Below are positions 11,506-18,998 of a DNA stretch of 64,000 bases, one piece after another; the stretch's first letter is position 1, and every line of letters begins with the position of its first letter. The notes below the pieces were generated by a model. It was not told where the DNA came from. It worked only from the letters and a program-made list of their open reading frames with translations, and did not search any database. The DNA comes from a virus. A program made the translations under genes and the position numbers. The stretch is from positions 1-64,000 of IMG/VR virus record IMGVR_UViG_3300028025_003604; one strand, written 5' to 3'.

Positions 11506-11697
11506 ATGAACACTATGACCGTAATACTAGGATTAGGTACATTATTGGTTGGCTTTGTATTAGGATTTACTTTGCACTTTTTCATATCAAAAATGGAAGA
11601 TGCAAAAACTTATACTAATGGTTTTAGAGATGGGATGCAAGCCGAGTTTAAAATAATTTATGAAATAATATTAAAATCAAATAACCAAAACAAATAA
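11506..11697 (+). CDS. Small membrane protein (63 aa)
   Basis: One N-terminal membrane helix (VILGLGTLLVGFVLGFTLHF) followed by a polar helical tail with GFRDGMQAEFK. The layout suits an inner-membrane-anchored protein with a cytoplasmic tail. Function unknown. Confidence 0.55.
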   Translation: MNTMTVILGLGTLLVGFVLGFTLHFFISKMEDAKTYTNGFRDGMQAEFKIIYEIILKSNNQNK

Positions 11698-11700
11698 CCA

Positions 11701-11844
11701 ATGAAAAAAACAAAAATAACATTTCAATTCCTTACATATGACCAACGAAGAGCTAAAATTATTGCTAATCTAAATAGTATAAAAGTAGACCCTATTAAAA
11801 GCCAAGTAACAACAACAGGTGTATGGACTCCAAAAACTAATTAA
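11701..11844 (+). CDS. Hypothetical basic protein (47 aa)
   Basis: ATG three bases after the previous stop; TAA at 11842-11844. MKKTKITFQFLTYDQRRAKI is followed by a polar tail. It is too short for recognition. It belongs to an A-rich run of tightly packed genes (11144-12702) whose lower G/C differs from the ribozyme operon. Confidence 0.45.
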   Translation: MKKTKITFQFLTYDQRRAKIIANLNSIKVDPIKSQVTTTGVWTPKTN

Positions 11845-11847
11845 CCT

Positions 11848-12084
11848 ATGAAACTATATACAGAAGAACAAGTAAGAAAAGCTATTAGAGTAGCAGGACA
11901 ATTAGTATGGGAAGATGAAGAAATATTTGCTTCATTGCCATCAATAGAACTACCAAGTGATGAGGAGATAGAGAATAATGCTTATACAGATAGAATAGTA
12001 GATGATTGGAAGCATGAACAACAAATTGGGTTTGAAATAGGTGCTAAATGGATGAAAGAACAAATACTTAACCAAAAAAAATAA
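11848..12084 (+). CDS. Hypothetical acidic protein (78 aa)
   Basis: ATTAACCTATG start context. The sequence begins MKLYTEEQVRKAIRVAGQLV and ends with an EIGAKWMKEQIL helix. This type (YTEEQVRKA...GAKWMKE) is common in Bacteroidota phages, without known function. Confidence 0.6.
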   Translation: MKLYTEEQVRKAIRVAGQLVWEDEEIFASLPSIELPSDEEIENNAYTDRIVDDWKHEQQIGFEIGAKWMKEQILNQKK

Positions 12085-12087
12085 CCT

Positions 12088-12348
12088 ATGACACCACAAG
12101 AAAAAGCAACAGAATTAGTAGAAAAATTTAAGCCTTATGTAAATGGATATGTTGGTAGCTCAATGTTAACTAACACAGAATATCCAGAATCAATTTTAAG
12201 AAAGGCTAAAGAATGTGCAAGAATAGTAGCAAACGAGATGATTGACAGATTAACATGGCATACAGGTGCAAGTGATTTAGGCAATACAATTATTGCTGAA
12301 GATATTGAATATTGGTATGAAGTGTTACAATCAATCAAATATAACTAA
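12088..12348 (+). CDS. Small conserved phage protein, MTPQEKA family (86 aa)
   Basis: Paralogue of the gene at 1237-1464: MTPQEKATELVEKF, then a KAKECARIVANEMID helix and a YWYEVLQSIK end. Such proteins occur widely in phages of this group and their role is unknown. Start context AATAACCTATG. Confidence 0.65.
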   Translation: MTPQEKATELVEKFKPYVNGYVGSSMLTNTEYPESILRKAKECARIVANEMIDRLTWHTGASDLGNTIIAEDIEYWYEVLQSIKYN

Positions 12349-12360
12349 ACCCAATAACCT

Positions 12361-12702
12361 ATGAAAATAGTAACAAACGAAAATGGACTATCTCTTGAAA
12401 TAGTAAGAGACTATGTGCAAGCAGATGGGGAAGACTACTCACCAATGCTCGGAGGGGATGACTCAAATCCATCTTGGGAAGAGTATTTGGATGACTATAA
12501 AGAAGAGTTTAAGCCACATATTCTCCTACTGAAAAAATCGATCGAGGAAAATGGCCTTGTAGGATATACAGGGCAAGATGCCGATGACCTTTATTTTAAA
12601 TTTTCAGATGGCAATGTTATGGGCTTTAGTTGGAGAGGATGGGGTGACCTAATGCAAGCCATTGTAAACAAGAATGAAGGCTATATGGCCTATTATATGT
12701 AA
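12361..12702 (+). CDS. Hypothetical acidic protein (113 aa)
   Basis: Acidic protein with a SWEEYLDDYKEEFKPHILLL helix and an aromatic GFSWRGWGDLMQAIVN segment. The C-terminal end, YMAYYM, fits small phage proteins that carry a conserved SWRxWGDxMxA motif. No function is known. Confidence 0.55.
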   Translation: MKIVTNENGLSLEIVRDYVQADGEDYSPMLGGDDSNPSWEEYLDDYKEEFKPHILLLKKSIEENGLVGYTGQDADDLYFKFSDGNVMGFSWRGWGDLMQAIVNKNEGYMAYYM

Positions 12703-12716
12703 CCTAAATCTACCCT

Positions 12717-12911
12717 ATGTCAGACATCACCAAATGCAGCGGGCAAGGTTGCCCGTTTAAAGAAAGTTGCTACCGATTTACTGCTCCCGCAGGAGATTTA
12801 CAATCCTACTTCGTAGACCCTCCATTGGATGGGGACAATTGCGATATGTATTGGGGTCCCAATGGGGAGTCCATATGGAACCAATTGAAAGACGTGGTGG
12901 GTGAATCATAA
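12717..12911 (+). CDS. Cys-rich conserved phage protein (64 aa)
   Basis: Four Cys near the N-terminus in KCSGQGCPFKESCYRF, then GDNCDMYWG. The spacing suggests a metal site. Similar small proteins are frequent in Bacteroidota phages. This is the last gene before the non-coding lysogeny region. Confidence 0.6.
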   Translation: MSDITKCSGQGCPFKESCYRFTAPAGDLQSYFVDPPLDGDNCDMYWGPNGESIWNQLKDVVGES

Positions 12912-13060
12912 TGTGCGTTATAATGCACATTGGGATGTGCTTTTATCCCTTATAATGCACATTAAGGGGTGCATCACAAATAGAAATATATTTCCAATTG
13001 TTTATTTTTTACCCGTAATTGGTAGTATAACTACCAACATTTAGAAATATACTTCCAATT
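12910..13060. repeat. Cluster of inverted and direct repeats (operator or attP candidate)
   Basis: Three separate repeats are present. (1) TTATAATGCACATT at 12918-12931 and 12950-12963, the first within AATGTGC/GCACATT arms 12910-12931. (2) TAGAAATATATTTCCAATT 12981-12999 and a one-mismatch copy at 13042-13060. (3) A perfect palindrome TTGGTAGT-ATA-ACTACCAA 13019-13037 between the two copies of (2). No gene lies here. Such an arrangement suits integrase, excisionase or repressor binding. Confidence 0.6.
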
Positions 13061-13505
13061 TTGGCGCCATTCTGTTACGTGGTTTGGCGTATCTTACCCT
13101 TACTTTGTGACACGCAGAGTTGCTTTTGATTTACAAAAGCGCACTAGCACAACCCGTTTTCGACCCTGAAAATGCGTGTCAGAATTGTTATCAATATTGT
13201 TAATATTGTTTGCATTCATCAGTAAATCAACTATATTTATGGGGTCGATGAGTAATCCGGTATCATGCAGCAAGTTATTTTGCCTATGATTATCAATTAA
13301 TTAACACCGTTTGTGTCAGAATTCCGTGTCAGTTTTGTGCGGAATTTGAGCAAAAGGCTTCATTAAAACGTAGTAAAATTAACTATTGCCAAAGATTCTG
13401 ACACACATTTTTTCAGCCCCTCCTGATGTGTTTTCCAGAGGTTGTGCATAACCGGACTATCCCATCGACAAGTAAATATATCTTGTCACTTCAAAACTCA
13501 AAGCA
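13061..13505. other. Non-coding region upstream of the integrase
   Basis: Contents: hairpin GCTTTTG-ATTTA-CAAAAGC at 13122-13140 and four copies of GTGTCAGAAT-type sites listed separately. Lower G/C than the integrase gene. A likely place for attP and the integrase promoter; no clear core site is visible without the host sequence. Confidence 0.5.
13176..13404. repeat. GTGTCAGAAT repeats (possible integrase arm-type sites)
   Basis: GTGTCAGAATTG 13176-13187, GTGTCAGAATT 13313-13323, GTGTCAGTTTTG 13326-13337, and an inverted copy GATTCTGACAC 13394-13404. They lie within 330 bp of the integrase start, as arm-type sites often do. Two more relatives occur at 2687 and 2700. Confidence 0.55.
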
Positions 13506-14807
13506 ATGACTATTTCGTTTTACCAACGCGGCGCCACCATCTACTGCCGTGTACACCATGGCACTGACATGGTCCGTATCTCTACCGGTATAAAGGTTCC
13601 CCCTTACATCAGGTTCGCCAAGGACAGATTCCTAGGAGACACTACCGAGGCCGCATCCCTTAACGCAGATTTGCATAGGCAAAAGGCTGTCATTAACGAG
13701 CTATACGCAGCCAATAGAGGTAACCTATACAAGGTCAAGGAGGCTTACTCTACCCCCGAGCTCGTGGTCGATTATGAAGAGGAGAACTACGATTTAGTGA
13801 ACCTCTGCGAGAGGTATATGTCAAGCATCATGTCCGGCGAGATTAAGACCCGTCAGAAGAAGAAGTTCAGGGTGTCATCCATAAAGGGGTACCAATTCCC
13901 CGTTAACGTCCTTACCCAATTCTCCCTTATCCATGGGAGTATTGACCTTAGTGAGTTCGTATTGGACAACAAGAGCCTCAAGGAAAAGCAGGTCATCACC
14001 GATAGGTTCATGGCATACTTCGACAAGTTTATGGACTATATGATTGACTGCGAACTTCAGATTAACACAAGGCGCGAGTGTGTGAATGTTATCTGCATTG
14101 TCATCAACTACTTCAGGGATAAGCTATTCTTAAACGTACCCAAGATTCAAAGGTTGGGCGTTCAGGATAGTCCTATCGTCATCTTGCAACCTGAATTCCT
14201 TAAGAAGTTCGTGATGGATGAGCATCGTTTATACAAAGGTTTCTCCCCCGAGCATAGGTACATGTGGGAGATGATTGCCACCATGTTGGTGACCTCTTTC
14301 AGAATATCCGACGCAGTGTTGCTGACCAAAAATGATTTCATTATAAAAAACGAGGAGGTGTTCTTGGTAAAAGAGAATCAGAAAACCGGAGAGGATACCG
14401 AAATGCCCCTGCCGAAGGTCCTCACAGACGTCTATATGGAAAACCTAGCTAGACACCGGTCGATCTACACGCCTATTGGCCCCAAGGATAAGCTCGGGTA
14501 CTTTAGAAAGAAGATGAGAGAGTTCCTCGCCATGTATCCAGAGATGCATGAGATGGTCACCGTGAAGAAGGCTGACATTCGTGGTAACAAGATCCCTATC
14601 ACGAAGCGTATGTACGAATGGGTACACCCGCATATGCTACGGAAGACGGCGATCACTACTATGTTGATCAACAATGTTAGTCCTGACCACGTGAAGTTTG
14701 CTTCTGGTCACCGGCCCAACTCGAACGCCTTTAATAGGTACGTTGGTTTTGTAGACCGGCATTACAAGAGTCAGATCAACGACTACCAGAAGAAAATGTT
14801 TAGTTAA
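13506..14807 (+). CDS. int: Tyrosine integrase (433 aa)
   Basis: Catalyses site-specific integration and excision of the prophage. The full catalytic set is visible: R266 (SFRISDAVLL), K293 in the beta-hairpin (NQKTGED), H376 and R379 (HMLRK), H402 (SGHRP) and nucleophile Y412 (FNRYVGF). Residues about 90-200 fit the SAM-like core-binding domain and the first 60 the arm-binding domain usual in Bacteroidota integrases. Length is normal. It has higher G/C than the upstream region, is followed by an intrinsic terminator, and carries two CCCCCGAG motifs (13753, 14245) within the coding sequence. Confidence 0.95.
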   Translation: MTISFYQRGATIYCRVHHGTDMVRISTGIKVPPYIRFAKDRFLGDTTEAASLNADLHRQKAVINELYAANRGNLYKVKEAYSTPELVVDYEEENYDLVNLCERYMSSIMSGEIKTRQKKKFRVSSIKGYQFPVNVLTQFSLIHGSIDLSEFVLDNKSLKEKQVITDRFMAYFDKFMDYMIDCELQINTRRECVNVICIVINYFRDKLFLNVPKIQRLGVQDSPIVILQPEFLKKFVMDEHRLYKGFSPEHRYMWEMIATMLVTSFRISDAVLLTKNDFIIKNEEVFLVKENQKTGEDTEMPLPKVLTDVYMENLARHRSIYTPIGPKDKLGYFRKKMREFLAMYPEMHEMVTVKKADIRGNKIPITKRMYEWVHPHMLRKTAITTMLINNVSPDHVKFASGHRPNSNAFNRYVGFVDRHYKSQINDYQKKMFS

Positions 14808-14815
14808 TTAATAAG

Positions 14816-14836
14816 GCCCCCGATCTGGGGGCTTTT
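14816..14836 (+). terminator. Intrinsic terminator after the integrase
   Basis: GCCCCC 14816-14821, loop GATCT, GGGGGC 14827-14832, then TTTT. Its left half reads CCCCCGATCTG, the dispersed motif, so here the motif is completed into a palindrome. Confidence 0.9.
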
Positions 14837-14849
14837 AAATTCCCACCCT

Positions 14850-15035
14850 ATGATATATGTAAACGGAGAAATTAAATTTAGTCAGGACATATCGCCACTG
14901 GCAGAATACGATGATGAGAAGATGGAAGAGTTTATGCGAGAGTTTCAGGGGTTCATGGACCTGTACGCCATCACCCGCATCGATCTCTCTATCGATCCAT
15001 ATAAGTATATGCAACACAAAAAAGAAATGAGATGA
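14850..15035 (+). CDS. Hypothetical protein (61 aa)
   Basis: CACCCTATG start context. MIYVNGEIKFSQDISPLAEY begins with a strand pair, then an acidic EKMEEFMREFQGFMDLY helix and an RIDLSIDPYKY end. No family is recognised. It overlaps the next gene by ATGA. Confidence 0.5.
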   Translation: MIYVNGEIKFSQDISPLAEYDDEKMEEFMREFQGFMDLYAITRIDLSIDPYKYMQHKKEMR

Positions 15036-15223
15036 TAATTAAAGTAATGTACGACGACGACGTTGTTATCTTTCACGAGGGCAAAAGACTTGGCGCCATT
15101 GACTATGATACCTTTTGTCTGCAAGTATTATCGCCACGTCAATTTAGGCGTCTAGAAAAAGATCCAGATGTTAGAGTATGGGATGTACGTAAATTAGAGC
15201 TGGTCAATGCGCTACTTAGTTAG
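15032..15223 (+). CDS. Hypothetical protein (63 aa)
   Basis: Starts in ATGA overlap. Short strands (IIKVMYDDDVVIFHEGKRLG) are followed by a basic LSPRQFRRLEKDPDVRVW segment. Its 3' end overlaps the repressor gene tail-to-tail by 12 nt. No family is recognised. Confidence 0.5.
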   Translation: MIIKVMYDDDVVIFHEGKRLGAIDYDTFCLQVLSPRQFRRLEKDPDVRVWDVRKLELVNALLS

Positions 15224-15541
15224 TTTGTCGATTATCCTTTTTAGTCGATCGTTCTCCTCTCTTAGTTGTTTGAGCTCTGAATCCAAATTTCTTTTGTCTG
15301 TCTTCTCTCCATCAATTAGATAGTTATAATCAACGTTGAGTTTCTGTTTAAGTATTCTAAGAACAGAATAATTAGGGGTGTAAAGACCTTGTTCGATAGC
15401 TCCTATAGATCCACTGGCCAACCCTACTAATTTACCCATATCGGCCTGAGTTAATCTATGATCTAAACGAATTTCTCTAAATCTTTTGTTTATGTCTGAG
15501 TAGTCGGTCGGTTCCTTCTCTGTTGATTTCTTTAGACGCAT
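15212..15541 (-). CDS. Xre-family repressor with C-terminal coiled coil (109 aa)
   Basis: Residues about 18-75 are a Cro/CI-type helix-turn-helix: FREIRLDHRLTQADMGKLVG, then the recognition helix ASGSIGAIEQGLYTP and SVLRILKQKLNVDYNYLIDG. The C-terminal SELKQLREENDRLKRIIDKL is a leucine-zipper-like coiled coil that would dimerise it. It is the only leftward gene between the integrase and the replication operon and is divergent from it, the classic position of a lysogeny repressor. Confidence 0.8.
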   Translation of the reverse strand: MRLKKSTEKEPTDYSDINKRFREIRLDHRLTQADMGKLVGLASGSIGAIEQGLYTPNYSVLRILKQKLNVDYNYLIDGEKTDKRNLDSELKQLREENDRLKRIIDKLTK

Positions 15542-15640
15542 GATGTAAATCTAATATATTTTTTATCATGTGCAAAACGTTGTCAATAACATTAACTCTC
15601 TTTTATAGAGTATTAGTATCTTTATTAGAGAATATATTTT
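15542..15640. promoter_or_regulatory. Divergent control region between repressor and early operon
   Basis: About 100 A/T-rich bases between two starts. TCTCTTTTATAGAG and TTTATTAGAGAA words suggest repeated sites, and TATATTTT lies directly before ATG 15641 in a -7-like position. Probably holds the repressor operator and the early rightward promoter. Confidence 0.5.
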
Positions 15641-15871
15641 ATGAAAGTATCCTATGACTATTCCAAGGACATTATGCTGATCGATGGCGTGGAGTACCCG
15701 CTCCGTCCTTACAGAAAGTGGCTATTGGAATTCCATGAAAGCCTATGTACTGGGCACTTTATCAAGGCAATACGAACCTTGGATAAGGTAAAGTACACCT
15801 ACGACTGGGACACCATCTACTTCAAAGCTGGCCAGTACGAATTCTTAAATCAATACTTAAAAACTATATGA
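15641..15871 (+). CDS. Hypothetical protein, first gene of the early operon (76 aa)
   Basis: The start directly follows the TATATTTT box. MKVSYDYSKDIMLIDGVEYP begins with strands, then a KWLLEFHESL helix and YDWDTIYFKAGQYEF. It is coupled to the Rad52-like gene by a 4-nt overlap (ATGA). No family is recognised. Confidence 0.55.
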   Translation: MKVSYDYSKDIMLIDGVEYPLRPYRKWLLEFHESLCTGHFIKAIRTLDKVKYTYDWDTIYFKAGQYEFLNQYLKTI

Positions 15872-16653
15872 CCTACCTACAATCCCTCCTTGAAAACTTA
15901 AGGAAAGAAATCCCCTATCAATGGCGTGTCCAATCCCGTAACAAGGACAAGACTAAAGCCATCTGCTCTGCGTACATAGATGCGAGAGACGTAATGAATA
16001 CTCTAGACAAGTACTGCGAATATGGTTGGCAGACTGATGTCAAGGAGTTAGCTGGTTTTATTTTCTACGGAATTGGGATTGAGATCCCAGAGTTTAATCC
16101 AGAAGGTAAACATACAGGATTTACTACCACCCTGTGGAGATGGGATACAGGCGCAAGGATCGAAGATAATGAGAAGGATAATATGTATGAGCAAGCTGGT
16201 AAATCAGCAGCCTCAGATGCCCTTAAAAGAGCTGCGGTTCAGTGGGGTGTTGGTCGTTTCCTTTATGACCTACCTACCGTTACTCTCCCTTGTGATCAAT
16301 ACGGCAATGTCGTAGATGAGAAGGGTGCCAGAGTATGGGATCTTACAGAACATATCAATAACAAAAAGACTAAGGTTAAGTCCCCCGAGCCGGCCAAGGC
16401 TCCTAAACCTGCAGAGTCATTCAGAGATGTAATACACGCTGTAGTTAAAGGTGCAATAGATGTTCCTACCCAAAAGGCTGCAGAGGTTACTAGCGATGAG
16501 AAGCCAGTGCTTACTCCAGAGAAGCTGGACGCCATGTTGAATTTTATCAAGGAAGGTAAGATCGAACAGGTAGAACAAGCAATGGAAAAGTATAAGCTAA
16601 ATCTCGCTCAGAAGACTACGCTCAACGCCCTTATCAAACAATCCAAAAAGTAA
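15868..16653 (+). CDS. Rad52/22-family single-strand annealing protein (261 aa)
   Basis: Anneals complementary single strands in phage recombination and break repair. Residues 1-145 match the phage Rad52 core, with the hallmark QAGKSAASDALKRAAVQWG and GRFLYDLP near 105-135. Residues about 170-215 are a Lys/Pro/Ala linker and the tail is helical. The partner exonuclease (YqaJ) begins 2 nt downstream, as in other phage recombination pairs. A CCCCCGAGCCG motif occurs within the linker coding sequence at 16382. Confidence 0.85.
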   Translation: MTYLQSLLENLRKEIPYQWRVQSRNKDKTKAICSAYIDARDVMNTLDKYCEYGWQTDVKELAGFIFYGIGIEIPEFNPEGKHTGFTTTLWRWDTGARIEDNEKDNMYEQAGKSAASDALKRAAVQWGVGRFLYDLPTVTLPCDQYGNVVDEKGARVWDLTEHINNKKTKVKSPEPAKAPKPAESFRDVIHAVVKGAIDVPTQKAAEVTSDEKPVLTPEKLDAMLNFIKEGKIEQVEQAMEKYKLNLAQKTTLNALIKQSKK

Positions 16654-16655
16654 AT

Positions 16656-17651
16656 ATGAAAGGATTAAAACTTACACCGACTTCGAAACTAACGGAGTCG
16701 GAATGGCAGCGCCTTCGCCAGACATTCACACTTAGAGGTATGGTTGGTGGATCAGATGCCGGAACCTTATTGGGTTGGAATAAATGGAAGTCTCCTATCT
16801 CTATGTACTATCAGGCCCTTGGCTTATCTCCTGTACCTAACCTAATGAATATCGAAATGGCGATGGGTAAGATGCAGGAAGACAACATCGCTGAATCATG
16901 GCAGTACTGGGATGGCGAAGAAGGATTCATTAAAAACATTGTCACCAAAAACAAGGTGCGCAAGTATAAAAAGATCAAAGCGATCATTGAGAATCCTAAG
17001 TACCCTACTCTGTTTGCTAACATCGATGGCCTTATCACTTTACACCCAGTTCGGGGGAAGAAAAAAGGTATCCTAGAAATCAAGAAGATTAACGGCATGA
17101 CCGTAGATACTTACATCGGTGGCATACCTCCTCAGTATATCGCACAGGTACAGCACTACATGTTAGTGTGTGATCTTGAGTGGGCTGAGTTGTGTATGCG
17201 TGTGGATGGTAGACAACTACTTGTTGAAACCATTGACGCTGATTTTGAAATCCAATCTACGATCCTTAACGAAGCTAACAAGTTTAACGAGCGTGTTAAC
17301 ACAGCCCTTGAGGCCATCAAGTCTTCAGGTATAGATGATAAAGAAGAGTTGTATGGTATCGCTGCTCAGTTCGAGCCGGATGCAGATGACTCAGATGATT
17401 TCAACTACTTCATATCAGAGAAGCATAAGCTAAGAGAAACCGAGGTAACGATCCAAGGTACACAAGAACATCAGCTATGGGCGGAAGAGTATAAGACTAT
17501 CGCCAACAGCATCAAGGACCTTGAGTCTGGTAAGCAGCTCCTTCAGAATAAATTAAAACAGGTAATGGAAAAAGAAGGCGCCAGTATTCTGGATCTGCCG
17601 GATGGTAAGATTACTTGGAGAAAACAATTCAACATTAAACTCAACAAATAA
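16656..17651 (+). CDS. YqaJ-type recombination exonuclease (331 aa)
   Basis: A lambda-exonuclease-fold nuclease that resects double-stranded ends to feed the annealing protein. Motifs: VGGSDAGTLLG (residues 30-40), D124 in FANIDGL, E141-x-K143 in ILEIKK and the QVQHYM motif at 164-169, i.e. the PD-(D/E)xK set. Residues 250-331 form a helical tail with the YqaJ-associated pattern. Length is typical. Confidence 0.9.
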   Translation: MKGLKLTPTSKLTESEWQRLRQTFTLRGMVGGSDAGTLLGWNKWKSPISMYYQALGLSPVPNLMNIEMAMGKMQEDNIAESWQYWDGEEGFIKNIVTKNKVRKYKKIKAIIENPKYPTLFANIDGLITLHPVRGKKKGILEIKKINGMTVDTYIGGIPPQYIAQVQHYMLVCDLEWAELCMRVDGRQLLVETIDADFEIQSTILNEANKFNERVNTALEAIKSSGIDDKEELYGIAAQFEPDADDSDDFNYFISEKHKLRETEVTIQGTQEHQLWAEEYKTIANSIKDLESGKQLLQNKLKQVMEKEGASILDLPDGKITWRKQFNIKLNK

Positions 17652-17656
17652 AACCT

Positions 17657-18049
17657 ATGACAAAACTACGTGACCTAGAGAAAGCGATGAAGCCAAACTT
17701 CATCTGGAACAGAGACGGCTTAAAGCCAATGCAATTGAATGAAGAGTACGAAGGCAGTTTAGATCTGGCCCGTATGATCTTCGTTGGACTTGCAGACATG
17801 TACGGATTTGATTCCGTAGAGACCATGAACTACATCGATATGGAGTATGAGTCTCACAGGACGAAGCTCCAGCAGTTCAGAAGTAACTACAGAGAATCTC
17901 TCCGTAGAGTAGAGAACGAAACGATCTCCCTGATCGATGACCCCATCAAGAAGTTCTACTACAAAGTTCAGTTGTGTTTGAATTCTATTAAGTACAACTA
18001 CCAAACCAATCCCTTCATTAAACTAGAATCTTGGATGACCTATGAATAA
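17657..18049 (+). CDS. Hypothetical protein (130 aa)
   Basis: Starts in AAAACCTATG context. A mostly helical protein: LRDLEKAMKPNFIW, then YESHRTKLQQFRSNYRESLR, with a basic middle. It lies between the recombination nuclease and an SSB-like gene and overlaps the latter by 8 nt. A recombination or replication accessory role is inferred from position only. Confidence 0.55.
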   Translation: MTKLRDLEKAMKPNFIWNRDGLKPMQLNEEYEGSLDLARMIFVGLADMYGFDSVETMNYIDMEYESHRTKLQQFRSNYRESLRRVENETISLIDDPIKKFYYKVQLCLNSIKYNYQTNPFIKLESWMTYE

Positions 18050-18335
18050 AGCCACCTTTTACGGGAGAATAACTGAAGTCAGTGAGCCCCGAATCTTTGA
18101 AAAGAATGGCGATGAATACCAGTACAGAACTGTGGTATTCAATGTTGCCGATCCTGACAGCGGATACCATGCTGTCCCCGGAAATTTTATTGCCGCTAAT
18201 GTTTGGGATGATAGAGAACTACCGGACCACGGAGTGTTATCTAGGTTCAGTGTTAGGTTAACGTCAGAGCGCAATCGCAAATCACCTGACGTGTACTTCC
18301 ACAAAGTGAACCTGCAGAACGTAGAAGCACTCTGA
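18042..18335 (+). CDS. SSB-like OB-fold protein (97 aa)
   Basis: MNKATFYGRITEVSEPRIFE and YRTVVFNVADPD resemble strands 1-3 of single-strand binding proteins (NKxxxxGRI...xxxG); FSVRLTSERNRKSPDVYF fits the later strands. It is shorter than host SSB and lacks the acidic DDxPF tail. Position beside the recombination and primase genes supports single-strand binding. Confidence 0.5.
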   Translation: MNKATFYGRITEVSEPRIFEKNGDEYQYRTVVFNVADPDSGYHAVPGNFIAANVWDDRELPDHGVLSRFSVRLTSERNRKSPDVYFHKVNLQNVEAL

Positions 18336-18376
18336 ATACTCACGCAAAATTTTAAACTATATAAAAAACTCGACGA

Positions 18377-18844
18377 ATGGACACTACAATCACTCAGTCT
18401 ACCCGTGAAATACTAAGAAGTTTCTCTTCCAAAAAGGACTGCCTCACAGCTGTAGGCTTGGTTATAAACGAGCTTGAATGTCGTGTGGTATACTCTGAAA
18501 ATGTCGATCAATTGCTTGTGCATTGGTATAAGACTAAGAAAGAAATAGAGAACTACGAAGACAGGGAACTCGCCCAGCAGGTAATGGATTACTTCAATGA
18601 GGTTAACAATACAGCTTACCGCAATCTTATCCAGATCCGAAGTGTGATCAAGCAAATACCAACTGTTACACTCGATCAATTCCAATCTGTGATAATGCAT
18701 AAGCATGAGACTTGGGGCAGTGATCCAAAGATGAGACCCTATATCAGACCCGCTACATTATTCGGTAGCAAAAATAAATTCATAACCTATCTAGAGGACA
18801 GCACAAACTACTGGATTCAAAAACAAAAAACATATGGTGAATAA
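18377..18844 (+). CDS. Hypothetical protein (155 aa)
   Basis: Mostly helical. The C-terminal part, with MHKHETWGSDPKMRPYIRP and a LFGSKNKFITYLEDS segment, resembles the C-terminal part of phage replication or HTH-type proteins containing W-x-x-D..RPxTLFxxxKFxxYL. That pattern is typical of conserved phage replisome organiser C-terminal domains, so it may load the primase-helicase encoded next; this is inference. Confidence 0.6.
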   Translation: MDTTITQSTREILRSFSSKKDCLTAVGLVINELECRVVYSENVDQLLVHWYKTKKEIENYEDRELAQQVMDYFNEVNNTAYRNLIQIRSVIKQIPTVTLDQFQSVIMHKHETWGSDPKMRPYIRPATLFGSKNKFITYLEDSTNYWIQKQKTYGE

Positions 18845-18998
18845 CGATGTACGAAAAGAGATACACGCTCTCGAAGACAAGCGTGAAGTGATAGAAAAAA
18901 AGATGCAGTCCCTTTACGAAAGGCTTGATAAGATGAAGCACGACATCGCCAACCTAGATACAAAACTAAAACCCCTATACAAAAAACTTTACAAATGA
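18834..18998 (+). CDS. Coiled-coil peptide (54 aa)
   Basis: Starts inside the end of the previous gene and stops in the ATGA of the primase-helicase gene. MVNNDVRKEIHALEDKREVI and following residues are one long charged helix with heptad spacing. Possibly a small partner of the primase-helicase; the evidence is position only. Confidence 0.5.
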   Translation: MVNNDVRKEIHALEDKREVIEKKMQSLYERLDKMKHDIANLDTKLKPLYKKLYK

